A DNA stretch of 8,232 nucleotides, taken from NCBI GenBank assembly GCA_020348625.1, contig CP070752.1, forward strand, positions 1,342,201-1,350,432, read 5' to 3'. A program made the position numbers and the translations under genes. The DNA is from Deltaproteobacteria bacterium (GTDB taxonomy: Bacteria > Desulfobacterota > DSM-4660 > Desulfatiglandales > B25-G16). The stretch's first letter is position 1. Each line of letters begins with the position of its first letter. Positions 1 through 6,104 of the stretch are shown here, piece by piece. The notes under the pieces were generated by a model. It searched no databases. It worked only from the letters and a program-made list of their open reading frames with translations, and was not told where the DNA came from.

Positions 1-255
<255 letters not shown>

Positions 256-320
256 TCACTTTATATTTCTGCGGTTTTGAGGATTCCTACGAACAGCTCA
301 CCATTCCTGAGTAATGAACC

Positions 321-349
321 TTGGTATGAAGCGCTTTATGGTATATAAT
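321..349 (+). promoter_or_regulatory. Candidate sigma70-type promoter upstream of the MerR-like gene
   Basis: TTGGTA at 321-326, 17 bases, then a perfect TATAAT at 344-349. The spacing is ideal and the -35 matches four of six positions. The nearest plus-strand gene starts at 699, so the 5' leader would be about 340 bases and would include the inverted repeat at 440-607. It could instead serve an unrecognised small RNA. Confidence 0.4.
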
Positions 350-439
350 AATCAATCACATAAAGATAGCACTGGCGCGTTTTCTGCTTGAAAGTGTTTT
401 AACAGCTAGAACATCCCATGAAAACCGGAATATTAAGCT

Positions 440-607
440 CGAAATCCGAAAAACGAAATCCGAAACAAATTTTCAATCTCCAAAATCCAAATGACCACAA
501 CGATCGTTATGCGGAGGGATATGACGCGTGACCTGAGTTGAATATTTTGAACATGCAAGCATCATTATTTTGGATTTGTTTCATGTTTCGAATTCCGTAC
601 TTCGAAA
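440..607. repeat. Large imperfect inverted repeat with CGAAATCCGAAA units
   Basis: CGAAATCCGAAA occurs twice in direct orientation, at 440-451 and 454-465, a 14-base period. It is followed by CAAAT and CCAAAAT motifs. The right arm at about 565-607 (ATTTTGGATTTGTTTC, then TTTCGAATTCCG and TTCGAAAC) is the diffuse reverse complement of the left arm. The middle (about 490-560) is unpaired and less AT-biased in part. Similar AT-rich palindromic intergenic elements are dispersed in Desulfobacterota genomes as I remember them; membership of a named family is not claimed. No transposase is present, so it would be a non-autonomous element or a folding RNA/DNA unit. Confidence 0.55.
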
Positions 608-698
608 CCACAGTTTATTTGGGGTTTGTTATTCGAGAAAACACTCAGGTAAATATTAAGCCCTAGGATTCACTGCTTTGAGCGGGGCCTAGAATAGA

Positions 699-1046
699 AT
701 GAGCTTGGAAAAGATCTTTTATACCATTGATGAGGTATCGGAAATAACCAAACTGCCTCAGTCCCTTATCCAGCACTATATCCGGGTGAAAAAGGTAACG
801 GTATCACCTGATCACTATCCGGACATAAATCCACGCTCCACAGAGGATGGATTGTTTTTCACACAGAAGGACATCAATGAGCTCCTGCGGTTCATCGACA
901 AGAGGAAAGACGAATCGTGGGAGAACTGGCAGCTCAGGAGGATACGTCAGATCACAGCGAAAAGCGAGATGAAGGAGCACAGGCCCCTAAAGAGGCCGGA
1001 TTTGCGGATTATCAAAGGGAAAAAGGAAGATCCTGAAAAAAGGTGA
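699..1046 (+). CDS. Small MerR-like winged-helix DNA-binding protein (115 aa)
   Basis: The first 70 residues fit the MerR-type winged helix: FYTIDEVSEITKLPQSLIQHYI (residues 7-28) matches the opening helix-turn-helix, where family members read like 'IGEVA..TGV....LR.YE', and FFTQKDINELLRFI (53-66) matches the 'Y...D...L..I' second helix pair. The rest, to residue 115, is highly basic (RRIRQITAK, LKRPDLRIIKGKK) and has no effector-binding domain or metal-binding cysteines, so it is unlike full MerR sensors. It probably binds DNA alone or acts as an adaptor; its target is unknown. No strong Shine-Dalgarno precedes the ATG; GGGG at 684-687 is the nearest purine run. It faces the racemase gene, with a shared hairpin between them. 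An excisionase-like or phage-type role is possible, but no integrase is nearby. Confidence 0.75.
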   Translation: MSLEKIFYTIDEVSEITKLPQSLIQHYIRVKKVTVSPDHYPDINPRSTEDGLFFTQKDINELLRFIDKRKDESWENWQLRRIRQITAKSEMKEHRPLKRPDLRIIKGKKEDPEKR

Positions 1047-1049
1047 CTG

Positions 1050-1078
1050 GAGCAACGAGTCCCGTCAACTCGCTGCTC
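1050..1078. terminator. Hairpin between convergent genes, probable bidirectional terminator
   Basis: GAGCAACGAGT (1050-1060) pairs with ACTCGCTGCTC (1068-1078), 10 of 11 positions, around a 7-base loop. It begins four bases after the MerR-like stop and ends ten bases before the racemase stop. The plus-strand side has only a weak AT tail; reading the minus strand, a T6 run follows within about 10 bases, so termination of the racemase transcript is the better supported role. Confidence 0.55.
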
Positions 1079-1088
1079 ATAATTAGTG

Positions 1089-1781
1089 CTATTGTAGGGC
1101 CATTTCGACTGCTTCTTGTGCGTGGATCTTGGTTGTATCAAATAAAGGAATCTCCGCATCTTGCTGGCTAATCAAAAGGGGGATTTCAGTGCATCCTAAG
1201 ATCACCCCCTGTGCACCGTTCGACCCAAGCTTCTCGATTATCGCCTTGAATTGTTCCCTGGATGACTGGTGCATAATTCCACGGCACAATTCAGTATAGA
1301 TAACGTTATCGATTACCTCTCTATCGCTCTCCGAGGGTATTATAATTTCCAATTTGTGTTTTTCCCGTAACCTTTTCTTGTAGAAATCCTCCTCCATGGT
1401 GAACCTAGTTCCCAACAGAGCAATTTTGTCGAGCCCCCTCTCAATGATCGCCTTTGCGGTAGCATCTGCTATATGCACCAAGCGGATTCTAACACTGCTC
1501 TGTACCTCTTCGGCCATTTTGTGCATGGTGTTGGCGCAAATGATCAGGAGTTCGGCACCCGCCCCTTCTAACCTTTGGGCCGCACGGATCATCAGTTCGG
1601 TGAGTTTTTCCCACGCGCCTTGGTGCTGGAGTTGCTCAATTTCGTGGAAATCAAAAGAGTGGAGTATGCATTGCGCCGAATGCAGGCCGCCGAGCCTCTC
1701 TTGTACGGTCTGGTTGATGATTCGATAGTATTCAGCAGATGATTCCCAGCTCATACCGCCGATCAGTCCGATTGTTTTCAT
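1089..1781 (-). CDS. Aspartate/glutamate-type amino-acid racemase, YgeA-like
   Basis: Cofactor-independent racemase of the Asp/Glu/hydantoin family, cytoplasmic, interconverting L- and D-amino acids with two cysteines as acid and base. Both catalytic motifs are intact: CANTMHK with Cys82 and GCTEI with Cys197. Other family blocks are MKTIGLIGGMSWESSAEYY at the N-terminus, GGLHSAQ (31-37), DFHEIE (44-49), HIADAT (103-108) and ALLGTRFTMEEDFY (121-134). As I recall the Escherichia coli YgeA sequence, it shares all of these, and the 230-residue length is the same. The start is taken as ATG at 1781 rather than GTG at 1790, because GAGGTG sits 6 bases before the ATG and the family begins at MKTIG. 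Substrate may be aspartate, glutamate or another amino acid (E. coli YgeA is reported to be broad). It has its own transcription unit, convergent with the MerR-like gene. Confidence 0.9.
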   Translation of the reverse strand: MKTIGLIGGMSWESSAEYYRIINQTVQERLGGLHSAQCILHSFDFHEIEQLQHQGAWEKLTELMIRAAQRLEGAGAELLIICANTMHKMAEEVQSSVRIRLVHIADATAKAIIERGLDKIALLGTRFTMEEDFYKKRLREKHKLEIIIPSESDREVIDNVIYTELCRGIMHQSSREQFKAIIEKLGSNGAQGVILGCTEIPLLISQQDAEIPLFDTTKIHAQEAVEMALQ

Positions 1782-1919
1782 TAGTCGCACCTCACTTTTC
1801 AGCCAACAACCAGTTCTAAATGGGTTTCTAATCTCTCACCCCAGTACGGTGCACCGCACCTACGGGGCAGGCAGAGCTCCCGGAGAACTCAGAGAAAAGC
1901 CTTCGATCGCTCAAAAGTC

Positions 1920-2014
1920 CCGCGCAGCGCGGTCCCCGATTACTTACATCGGGAGAATGGAGAGCCTTCATGAGCAGAAATAAGCTCGCTTATTTCTTGC
2001 CATGGCGGTCTCCC
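1920..2014. repeat. Cluster of nested hairpins (repeat or structured RNA candidate)
   Basis: Three perfect inverted repeats stand in a row. CCGCGC/GCGCGG lies at 1920-1932 with a 1-base centre. CCCGAT/ATCGGG lies at 1935-1953 with a 7-base loop. AGAAATAAG/CTTATTTCT lies at 1976-1997 with the 4-base loop CTCG. The last is enclosed by further complementary pairs, GGGAGA (1951-1956) with TCTCCC (2009-2014) and ATGG (1957-1960) with CCAT (2000-2003), so an alternative long stem of about 64 bases can form. There is no T-run on either side. It sits upstream of the racemase on its strand. Confidence 0.5.
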
Positions 2015-2270
2015 CAAATCATTTAAAGCGATCTGGTAGCATTAACTGATTCATCTTCCCAACTCTGAGTCCCTTGCCCGCCATTAGCTGCAATTCAAGC
2101 GCTGGCAGGCGGGTTTGCAGGCTCAAGCGACCCTGAGGAACTATGCGCAATCGAAACATGACTATACGCCCTCGTTTCTATTTAATCAAGTTGCCAGCAG
2201 GTCATTTGTGAACCGGAACCCTCGCGCCATAGCCGCTTTTTTAGGCTTTGGGCAGAACCACTAAAACATC

Positions 2271-2299
2271 TTGACAGAAAATCCCGTATCGTGTAGGCA
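2271..2299 (+). promoter_or_regulatory. Weak candidate promoter for serA
   Basis: A perfect TTGACA at 2271-2276 is followed after 17 bases by TAGGCA, a poor -10. If used, the serA leader would be about 210 bases long and would contain the hairpin at 2375-2416. The -35 match is the only strong part. Confidence 0.3.
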
Positions 2300-2374
2300 A
2301 ACAAGATTGATAATCTGACTAAAAGCGCGTATTCTCTACCGCTGCTGCCTGCTGGATGGCTCTTCAGTGCGGAA

Positions 2375-2416
2375 CTGGTTTGCAAAGGCTGACTCACCTG
2401 AGGAGCTGAAAACCAG
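2375..2416 (+). promoter_or_regulatory. Hairpin in the serA leader
   Basis: CTGGTTT (2375-2381) pairs perfectly with AAACCAG (2410-2416), enclosing a small CTCA/TGAG stem. No T-run follows, so it is not an intrinsic terminator. It may be a leader structure or chance. Confidence 0.25.
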
Positions 2417-2516
2417 AAAATTCGCATGGTTGCGAGATTCACATCTCTTTTCACACGTAAAAGTGCGGTTCGGAGTCCAAGTCCGTTCCGAGTTAAAATA
2501 TAAGGAAGGATTGAAC

Positions 2517-4097
2517 ATGAAGGTCCTGGTAAGCGATCCCCTCGCCGAAATCGGTATCACGCTCCTGCAGGAGACCCCCGGTATCGAGGTTGACGTAAAT
2601 ACCGATCTGACACCGGAGGAACTCACCGGGATTATCGGCCCGTATCATGCCCTTATTATCAGAAGCTCCACTAGGGTTACGGCTGACATCATTGACGCAG
2701 CCCAGAACCTCAAGGTCATCGGACGCGCCGGCATTGGTTTGGACAATGTAGACGTGTCGGCTGCGAGCAAAAAGGGAATTGTAGTGATGAATACGCCTGA
2801 GGGCAACACCATGACTGCAGCGGAACACGCCATTGCCATGATCATGTCCATCTCCCGGAATATCCCACAGGCAACGGCTTCTCTTAAGCAGGGGAAATGG
2901 GAAAAAAAGAAGTTTCAAGGCCAGGAGGTATTTGACAAAACCCTCGGGGTAGTCGGGGTGGGGCGCGTCGGAAGGCTTGTGGCAGAGAGGGCCAAAGGGC
3001 TGAAAATGAAAGTGGTTGTCTTTGACCCCTATATTAAGCCAGATACTATTGAAAAACTAGACCTGGAGCCGGTCTCCTTTGATGAACTCCTGAGGCGATC
3101 GGACTATATCACAATCCATACGCCGAGTACGGACGAGACGGTCAAGATGATCAACAAGGGGTCCATCGCCAAGATGAAGAAAGGGGCCATGTTGATTAAC
3201 TGTGCTCGCGGGAGCATAGTCAATCAGGATGATCTGTATGAGGCACTGAAATCGGGTCATCTCGGGGGTGCAGCGCTGGATGTTTTCAGCGAGGAGCCGC
3301 CGGGCAAGATAAAACTCATGACCTTACCCAATTTCATCTGCACACCCCACCTCGGGGCATCAACGAGGGAAGCTCAGGAAAAGGTATCAAAAGATGTGGC
3401 CGAACAGATTGTCGACTACCTCCTGTACGGAACGATAAAAAATGCCGTAAATGTGCCGACAATCAGCCCGGAGTTGATAGTAACCCTGAGACCATACGCC
3501 ATTCTCGCTGAAAGAATAGGCTCATTACAGACCCAACTGGCTGATAGCCCCATACTGAAGATTGAGATAAACTACTACGGAAAGATAACCGAGTATGATG
3601 TGACACCGCTGACCACTGCGGCCCTTAAAGGCCTGCTGACCCCCATCCTGAGAGACGAAGTGAACTTTGTCAATGCACCCCTTGTCGCCCAAGAACGGGG
3701 CATAAAGATAGTTGAATCCAAGATCAAGGAATCGGAGGACTACTCCAACCTTCTCACCATCAAGGTGAATACATCGGCCGGCAAGAATGTCGTGTCCGGA
3801 ACCATCTTCGGCAATAACCTGCCAAGGATAATCCGCATCAACAACTTCTATCTCGAAGCAGTACCTGAGGGGCACAATCTTCTAATAAACAACCTGGATA
3901 CGCCAGGTGTTATCGGCAGCATTACGAGCACCCTTGGGCACCATGGGATAAACATCGGCCGCATGCAGGTGGGCGAGGAAAAGGCGAAACAGCAGAATGT
4001 AATCTTCTTGGCAACAGACCAAACAGTAAATGAAGAAGTCATCGAAAAGCTGAGGGGATTAGACAACGTTTTTTCGGTAAGAAGAATAGAATTATAA
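2517..4097 (+). CDS. serA: D-3-phosphoglycerate dehydrogenase, long (ACT-containing) form
   Basis: Catalyses the first committed step of serine synthesis, NAD-linked oxidation of 3-phosphoglycerate to 3-phosphohydroxypyruvate, in the cytoplasm. The 526 residues match the long SerA class. Residues 1-100 and about 285-310 form the substrate-binding domain. The NAD domain has GVGRVG at 147-152 with Asp170 for the ribose. Catalytic residues are in place: Arg231 in CARG, Glu260 in SEEPP, and His278 in TPHLG. About 318-447 is the extra intervening domain of long SerA enzymes, and about 453-526 is an ACT domain (LLINNLDTPGVIGSITS), usually the serine feedback site. The start is ATG 2517, six bases after AAGGAAGGA; an in-frame ATG at 2367 only adds unrelated sequence. 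The trp attenuator promoter starts 13 bases after its stop, so serA itself lacks a private terminator before that point. Serine is the co-substrate of the TrpB2 encoded downstream. Confidence 0.95.
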   Translation: MKVLVSDPLAEIGITLLQETPGIEVDVNTDLTPEELTGIIGPYHALIIRSSTRVTADIIDAAQNLKVIGRAGIGLDNVDVSAASKKGIVVMNTPEGNTMTAAEHAIAMIMSISRNIPQATASLKQGKWEKKKFQGQEVFDKTLGVVGVGRVGRLVAERAKGLKMKVVVFDPYIKPDTIEKLDLEPVSFDELLRRSDYITIHTPSTDETVKMINKGSIAKMKKGAMLINCARGSIVNQDDLYEALKSGHLGGAALDVFSEEPPGKIKLMTLPNFICTPHLGASTREAQEKVSKDVAEQIVDYLLYGTIKNAVNVPTISPELIVTLRPYAILAERIGSLQTQLADSPILKIEINYYGKITEYDVTPLTTAALKGLLTPILRDEVNFVNAPLVAQERGIKIVESKIKESEDYSNLLTIKVNTSAGKNVVSGTIFGNNLPRIIRINNFYLEAVPEGHNLLINNLDTPGVIGSITSTLGHHGINIGRMQVGEEKAKQQNVIFLATDQTVNEEVIEKLRGLDNVFSVRRIEL

Positions 4098-4110
4098 GTG
4101 AAATTATTGC

Positions 4111-4139
4111 TTGACAACTGAGATAAACGATACTATATG
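4111..4139 (+). promoter_or_regulatory. Promoter of the tryptophan leader
   Basis: A perfect TTGACA at 4111-4116, a 17-base spacer, and TATATG at 4134-4139 (four of six). Transcription would begin near 4146, about 20 bases before the leader peptide. A transcript ending at the terminator T-run would be about 140 bases, close to the E. coli trp leader RNA. Confidence 0.65.
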
Positions 4140-4164
4140 GTGCCGATCACTTCAGAGTATAACA

Positions 4165-4212
4165 ATGAAAAGAGATTATACTGATAAAAACTGGTGGTGG
4201 TTCAGCCCTTGA
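4165..4212 (+). CDS. trpL: Tryptophan leader peptide (trpL-type, three consecutive Trp codons)
   Basis: A 15-residue reading frame, MKRDYTDKNWWWFSP, then TGA at 4210-4212. Residues 10-12 are three consecutive TGG codons at 4192-4200, the hallmark of a ribosome-sensed tryptophan attenuator. It lies about 20 bases downstream of a good promoter and 43 bases ahead of a perfect intrinsic terminator. The peptide itself probably has no function: stalling of the ribosome at the Trp codons when charged tRNA-Trp is scarce is what matters. The ribosome binding site is weak (GAG at 4155-4157, 7 bases from the ATG). The next tryptophan gene in the same direction is trpB2. Chance occurrence of three Trp codons in exactly this setting is very unlikely. 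Confidence 0.88.
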   Translation: MKRDYTDKNWWWFSP

Positions 4213-4267
4213 GTGCGGGGTAGTGCGTCTCCATCAGTCTTCCTAATCATAGAGCCGTGACTCCGCA
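4190..4267 (+). promoter_or_regulatory. Attenuator alternative pairings (pause and antiterminator stems)
   Basis: Region 1, ACTGGTGG (4190-4197), contains the first two Trp codons and pairs with CCATCAGT (4231-4238): 8 pairs, one G-U. Region 2, TGCGGGGT (4214-4221), pairs with ACTCCGCA (4260-4267): 8 pairs, one G-U, and this takes away the last three bases of the left terminator arm plus its loop. The two stems cannot form together, because the first encloses one strand of the second. A ribosome stalled at Trp codons 4192-4200 covers region 1 and frees region 2 to form the antiterminator. A ribosome at the stop codon 4210-4212 would cover region 2 and let the terminator form. This is the classical logic; pairings are read by eye, with no energies computed. 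Confidence 0.7.
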
Positions 4268-4284
4268 AAAGTCACGGTTTTTTT
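4255..4284 (+). terminator. Intrinsic terminator of the tryptophan attenuator
   Basis: CCGTGACT (4255-4262) and AGTCACGG (4270-4277) pair perfectly over 8 bases around a 7-base loop and are followed at once by seven Ts (4278-4284). It lies between the leader peptide and the trpB2 region, so it acts as the attenuator stop; it would also end read-through from serA. Confidence 0.92.
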
Positions 4285-4333
4285 GTCGATGAAGCCAGTT
4301 ACCTATAATTGCACATCAAAATGAGGGGGGTCC

Positions 4334-4490
4334 ATGAAAGCAAAAAAGCTCAGATTGCCGGAACCAGAACTGTCGCATCGTTGGTGTAACATCATGGCCG
4401 ACGCGCCGCCTCTGGTGGAGCTATCGCTCTGCCCGGAGATCGGCACACCTTTCATCCTTTAAGATTGGGCTGCCTTTTTCCAATGAGCTC
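4334..4490 (+). pseudogene. Decayed N-terminal fragment of a second trpB2
   Basis: An ATG at 4334, 3 bases after a run of six Gs, opens a 42-residue frame ending in TAA at 4460-4462. It aligns without gaps to the N-terminus of the intact TrpB2 that follows: Trp17 sits at the same residue number in both, with RWCNIMAD facing HWYNIQAD (16-23), then shared Pro25, Leu32, Pro34, Pro39. The TAA falls where TrpB2 has Pro43. Reading through it gives Asp44 and Phe49, and adding one base twice near 4481-4487 restores Pro-Met-Glu-Leu (50-53), exactly as in the intact gene. I count 17 identities in 53 positions, two of them frame-corrected. Beyond 4490 nothing is recognisable with confidence. A nonsense mutation plus two single-base deletions marks it as a dead remnant. 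It begins 49 bases after the attenuator terminator, so it may be the gene the attenuator first controlled. A translated 42-residue peptide is the alternative. Confidence 0.7.
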
Positions 4491-4633
4491 TGCCGAACAG
4501 CGATTTGGCCGGCAAAAGGCCGTCTACTGAACATGACAGCATTCATCAAACTTACAGAATAGGATGGTCCAGCCCGTGACATTGGGGGGGCAACGGGCCG
4601 AGGTGCTACAACAGAAAAGAAAGGGGGAACAAG
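4491..4633. other. Gap between the trpB2 remnant and intact trpB2
   Basis: No recognisable coding sequence, though a frame from about 4490 to 4562 (ending TAG) could be further trpB2 debris. GCCCGT (4572-4577) and ACGGGC (4593-4598) form a 6-base inverted repeat around a G7 run just before the trpB2 ribosome binding site, and could affect translation. Confidence 0.35.
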
Positions 4634-5992
4634 ATGGAAAGAACAATGTATTTTCTCGATCAAAAGGACATGCCAACTCACTGGTACAACATCCAGGCAG
4701 ATTTGCCAGAGCCGCTGCCGCCACCGTTGCACCCAGTAACAAAACAGCCTTTAACCCCACCTGACCTGACACCTCTATTCCCTATGGAACTCATTATGCA
4801 GGAGGTGAGCACGGAGCGCTGGATTGAAATCCCCGAGGAGGTCCAAGAAGTCTACCGCACCTGGAGACCCACAGTGTTGCATCGGGCGCGCCGACTGGAA
4901 AAGGCCCTAGATACGCCGGCCAAGATCTTCTATAAATATGAAGGAACAAGCCAGGCCGGGAGTCACAAACCCAATACCGCAGTAGCCCAGGCATATTACA
5001 ACAAGAAGGAAGGCATCAAGCGGATGACTACAGAGACCGGTGCCGGACAGTGGGGGAGTGCTCTGGCCATGGGCTGCGTCTTCTTCGGTGTTGAATTAAA
5101 GGTCTATATGGTCAGGATCAGCTATGACCAAAAACCCTACCGGCGCATCTTGATGGAGACCTGGGGTGCTAATTGTGTTCCGAGCCCCAGCCCGGATACC
5201 AAAGCAGGACGAGACATGCTGGAAAAATGGCCTGATTGCCCCGGCAGCCTGGGCCTCGCCATTAGCGAGGCAGTAGAGGATGCCGTAACTCGTGACGACA
5301 CTCATTACTCTATAGGCAGTTGCCTCAACCATGTCTTACTTCATCAGACCATTGTTGGGGAAGAGACCAGGAAACAGATGGAGATGGCAGATGCCTACCC
5401 GGATATCATTGTAGGCTGCATCGGCGGTGGCTCCAATTTCGCCGGGCAATTCCTGCCCTGGATCAGGGATAAGATCAGCGGAGAAAAGCCGGACTTGCGC
5501 GTCATATGCGTCGAGCCCGAAAGCTGTCCCAGTGTGACCAGGGGACTATATGCCTATGACTTTGGCGATGCAGCCGGGATGGCACCCATTGTCAAGATGC
5601 ATACCTTAGGCCACGGGTTTATCCCACCCCCGGTCCATGCCGGTGGGTTGCGATATCATGGGATGGCACCGATTATATGCCATCTCTATGAGCTCGGCTT
5701 TGTTGAGGCTGTGGCGGCGCACCAAACCGCCACCTTTGAGGCCGGGGTAAAATTCGCCCGGACCGAGGGCGTTATCACCGGTCCTGAGCCATGTCACGAC
5801 ATAAAGGTGGCCATTGATGAAGCCCTTAAGTGCAAAGAGTCGGGTGAATCAAAAAACATACTGATTGCTCACAGCGGACATGGGCACTTCGACCTTGCCG
5901 CCTATGATGCTTACCTCTCGGGTAAGCTGGTAGATTATGCTTATCCTGAGGAAGACGTAAAGAAGGCGCAAGCTGATCTGCCTAAGATTTAA
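4634..5992 (+). CDS. trpB2: Tryptophan synthase beta chain, TrpB2 type (PLP enzyme)
   Basis: Joins indole to L-serine to give L-tryptophan, using pyridoxal phosphate, in the cytoplasm. The long N-terminal extension with [18 protein letters not shown] (17-34) and LFPMEL (48-53) marks the TrpB2 class rather than classical TrpB1. Key residues are present: the PLP lysine Lys112 in GSHKPN (109-114), catalytic Glu134 in [18 protein letters not shown] (237-244), the phosphate-binding GGGSN (264-268), Glu294 in the CVEPE strand, and the C-terminal SGHGHFD (414-420) near the PLP ring. The 452-residue length fits the class. The start is ATG 4634, five bases after AGGGGGA. No trpA lies beside it; TrpB2 proteins often stand apart from TrpA and can take up free indole. 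It lies behind the Trp-codon attenuator and a decayed copy of its own N-terminus, and ahead of the iorA pair. Another beta-replacement on serine is possible. Confidence 0.93.
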   Translation: MERTMYFLDQKDMPTHWYNIQADLPEPLPPPLHPVTKQPLTPPDLTPLFPMELIMQEVSTERWIEIPEEVQEVYRTWRPTVLHRARRLEKALDTPAKIFYKYEGTSQAGSHKPNTAVAQAYYNKKEGIKRMTTETGAGQWGSALAMGCVFFGVELKVYMVRISYDQKPYRRILMETWGANCVPSPSPDTKAGRDMLEKWPDCPGSLGLAISEAVEDAVTRDDTHYSIGSCLNHVLLHQTIVGEETRKQMEMADAYPDIIVGCIGGGSNFAGQFLPWIRDKISGEKPDLRVICVEPESCPSVTRGLYAYDFGDAAGMAPIVKMHTLGHGFIPPPVHAGGLRYHGMAPIICHLYELGFVEAVAAHQTATFEAGVKFARTEGVITGPEPCHDIKVAIDEALKCKESGESKNILIAHSGHGHFDLAAYDAYLSGKLVDYAYPEEDVKKAQADLPKI

Positions 5993-5993
5993 G

Positions 5994-6024
5994 CCCCGGT
6001 TCCCGCTGTTAGCAAAAACCGGGG
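5994..6024 (+). terminator. Hairpin after trpB2, possible terminator
   Basis: CCCCGGTT (5994-6001) pairs perfectly with AACCGGGG (6017-6024) across a 15-base loop, starting one base after the trpB2 stop. The downstream sequence AGCTACTTTT has only a delayed T4, so termination is probably partial. Confidence 0.5.
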
Positions 6025-6041
6025 GAGCTACTTTTGGGATG

Positions 6042-6089
6042 GCGCGCTCGTAGGCATGGGCCGCTGGGTTCTGCGAGCGCGCTGCTTTT
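6042..6089 (+). terminator. Second, strong GC hairpin before the cysteine-rich gene
   Basis: GCGCGCTCGTAG (6042-6053) pairs with CTGCGAGCGCGC (6071-6082) over 12 bases with one G-U, around a 17-base loop, followed after three bases by TTTT (6086-6089). The Shine-Dalgarno of the next gene begins only four bases later. It may be a weak terminator, an RNA-stability element that separates trpB2 from iorA levels, or part of a leader for the iorA pair. Confidence 0.5.
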
Positions 6090-6104
6090 ACCGAGGAGAA
6101 CAAG

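Larger units (their letters stand above)
1782..2516. other. Long intergenic region between divergent racemase and serA, no gene seen
   Basis: About 735 bases with no frame resembling a protein on either strand. The half nearest the racemase is dense in short palindromes: CGGTGCACCG at 1847-1856 and the hairpin set at 1920-2014. CCCGCC and GGCGGG flank about 2080-2115. The half nearest serA contains a candidate promoter at 2271-2299, a small AGATT/AATCT palindrome at 2304-2316, and a hairpin at 2375-2416. This is long for a gap between housekeeping genes and may hold a dispersed repeat or remains of a lost element. Confidence 0.5.

Noticed and set aside
440..465. Start of a CRISPR array (two CGAAATCCGAAA copies)
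   Set aside because: Only two 12-base units with a 2-base gap and no spacers; it fits a short tandem repeat inside a palindromic element.
1782..1790. GTG start for the racemase three codons upstream
   Set aside because: The GTG is itself part of the GAGGTG Shine-Dalgarno serving the ATG at 1781, and homologues begin at MKTIG.
1968..2003. Minus-strand 11-codon frame (MARNKRAYFCS) across the 9-base hairpin
   Set aside because: Too short, and the sequence is dictated by the inverted repeat; the resemblance to the N-termini of larger proteins is not enough to call a gene remnant.
2426..2503. A 25-codon frame with Ser-Pro-Ser-Pro ending at the serA ribosome binding site, considered as a serine leader peptide
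   Set aside because: Its four Ser codons are scattered, it has no terminator after it, and no ribosome binding site of its own.
2367..2516. In-frame upstream extension of serA from an ATG at 2367
   Set aside because: The added 50 residues do not resemble SerA, whose family starts at MKVLVSDPL, and the strong ribosome binding site is at 2503-2510 next to the ATG at 2517.
4572..4598. GCCCGT/ACGGGC inverted repeat as a terminator or operator
   Set aside because: Only 6 pairs with a 15-base loop and no T-run; kept only as a note on the gap before trpB2.
4421..4772. Minus-strand open frames opposite the trpB2 remnant and the trpB2 start
   Set aside because: They overlap recognisable plus-strand TrpB2 sequence, lack homology features and have no convincing ribosome binding site.
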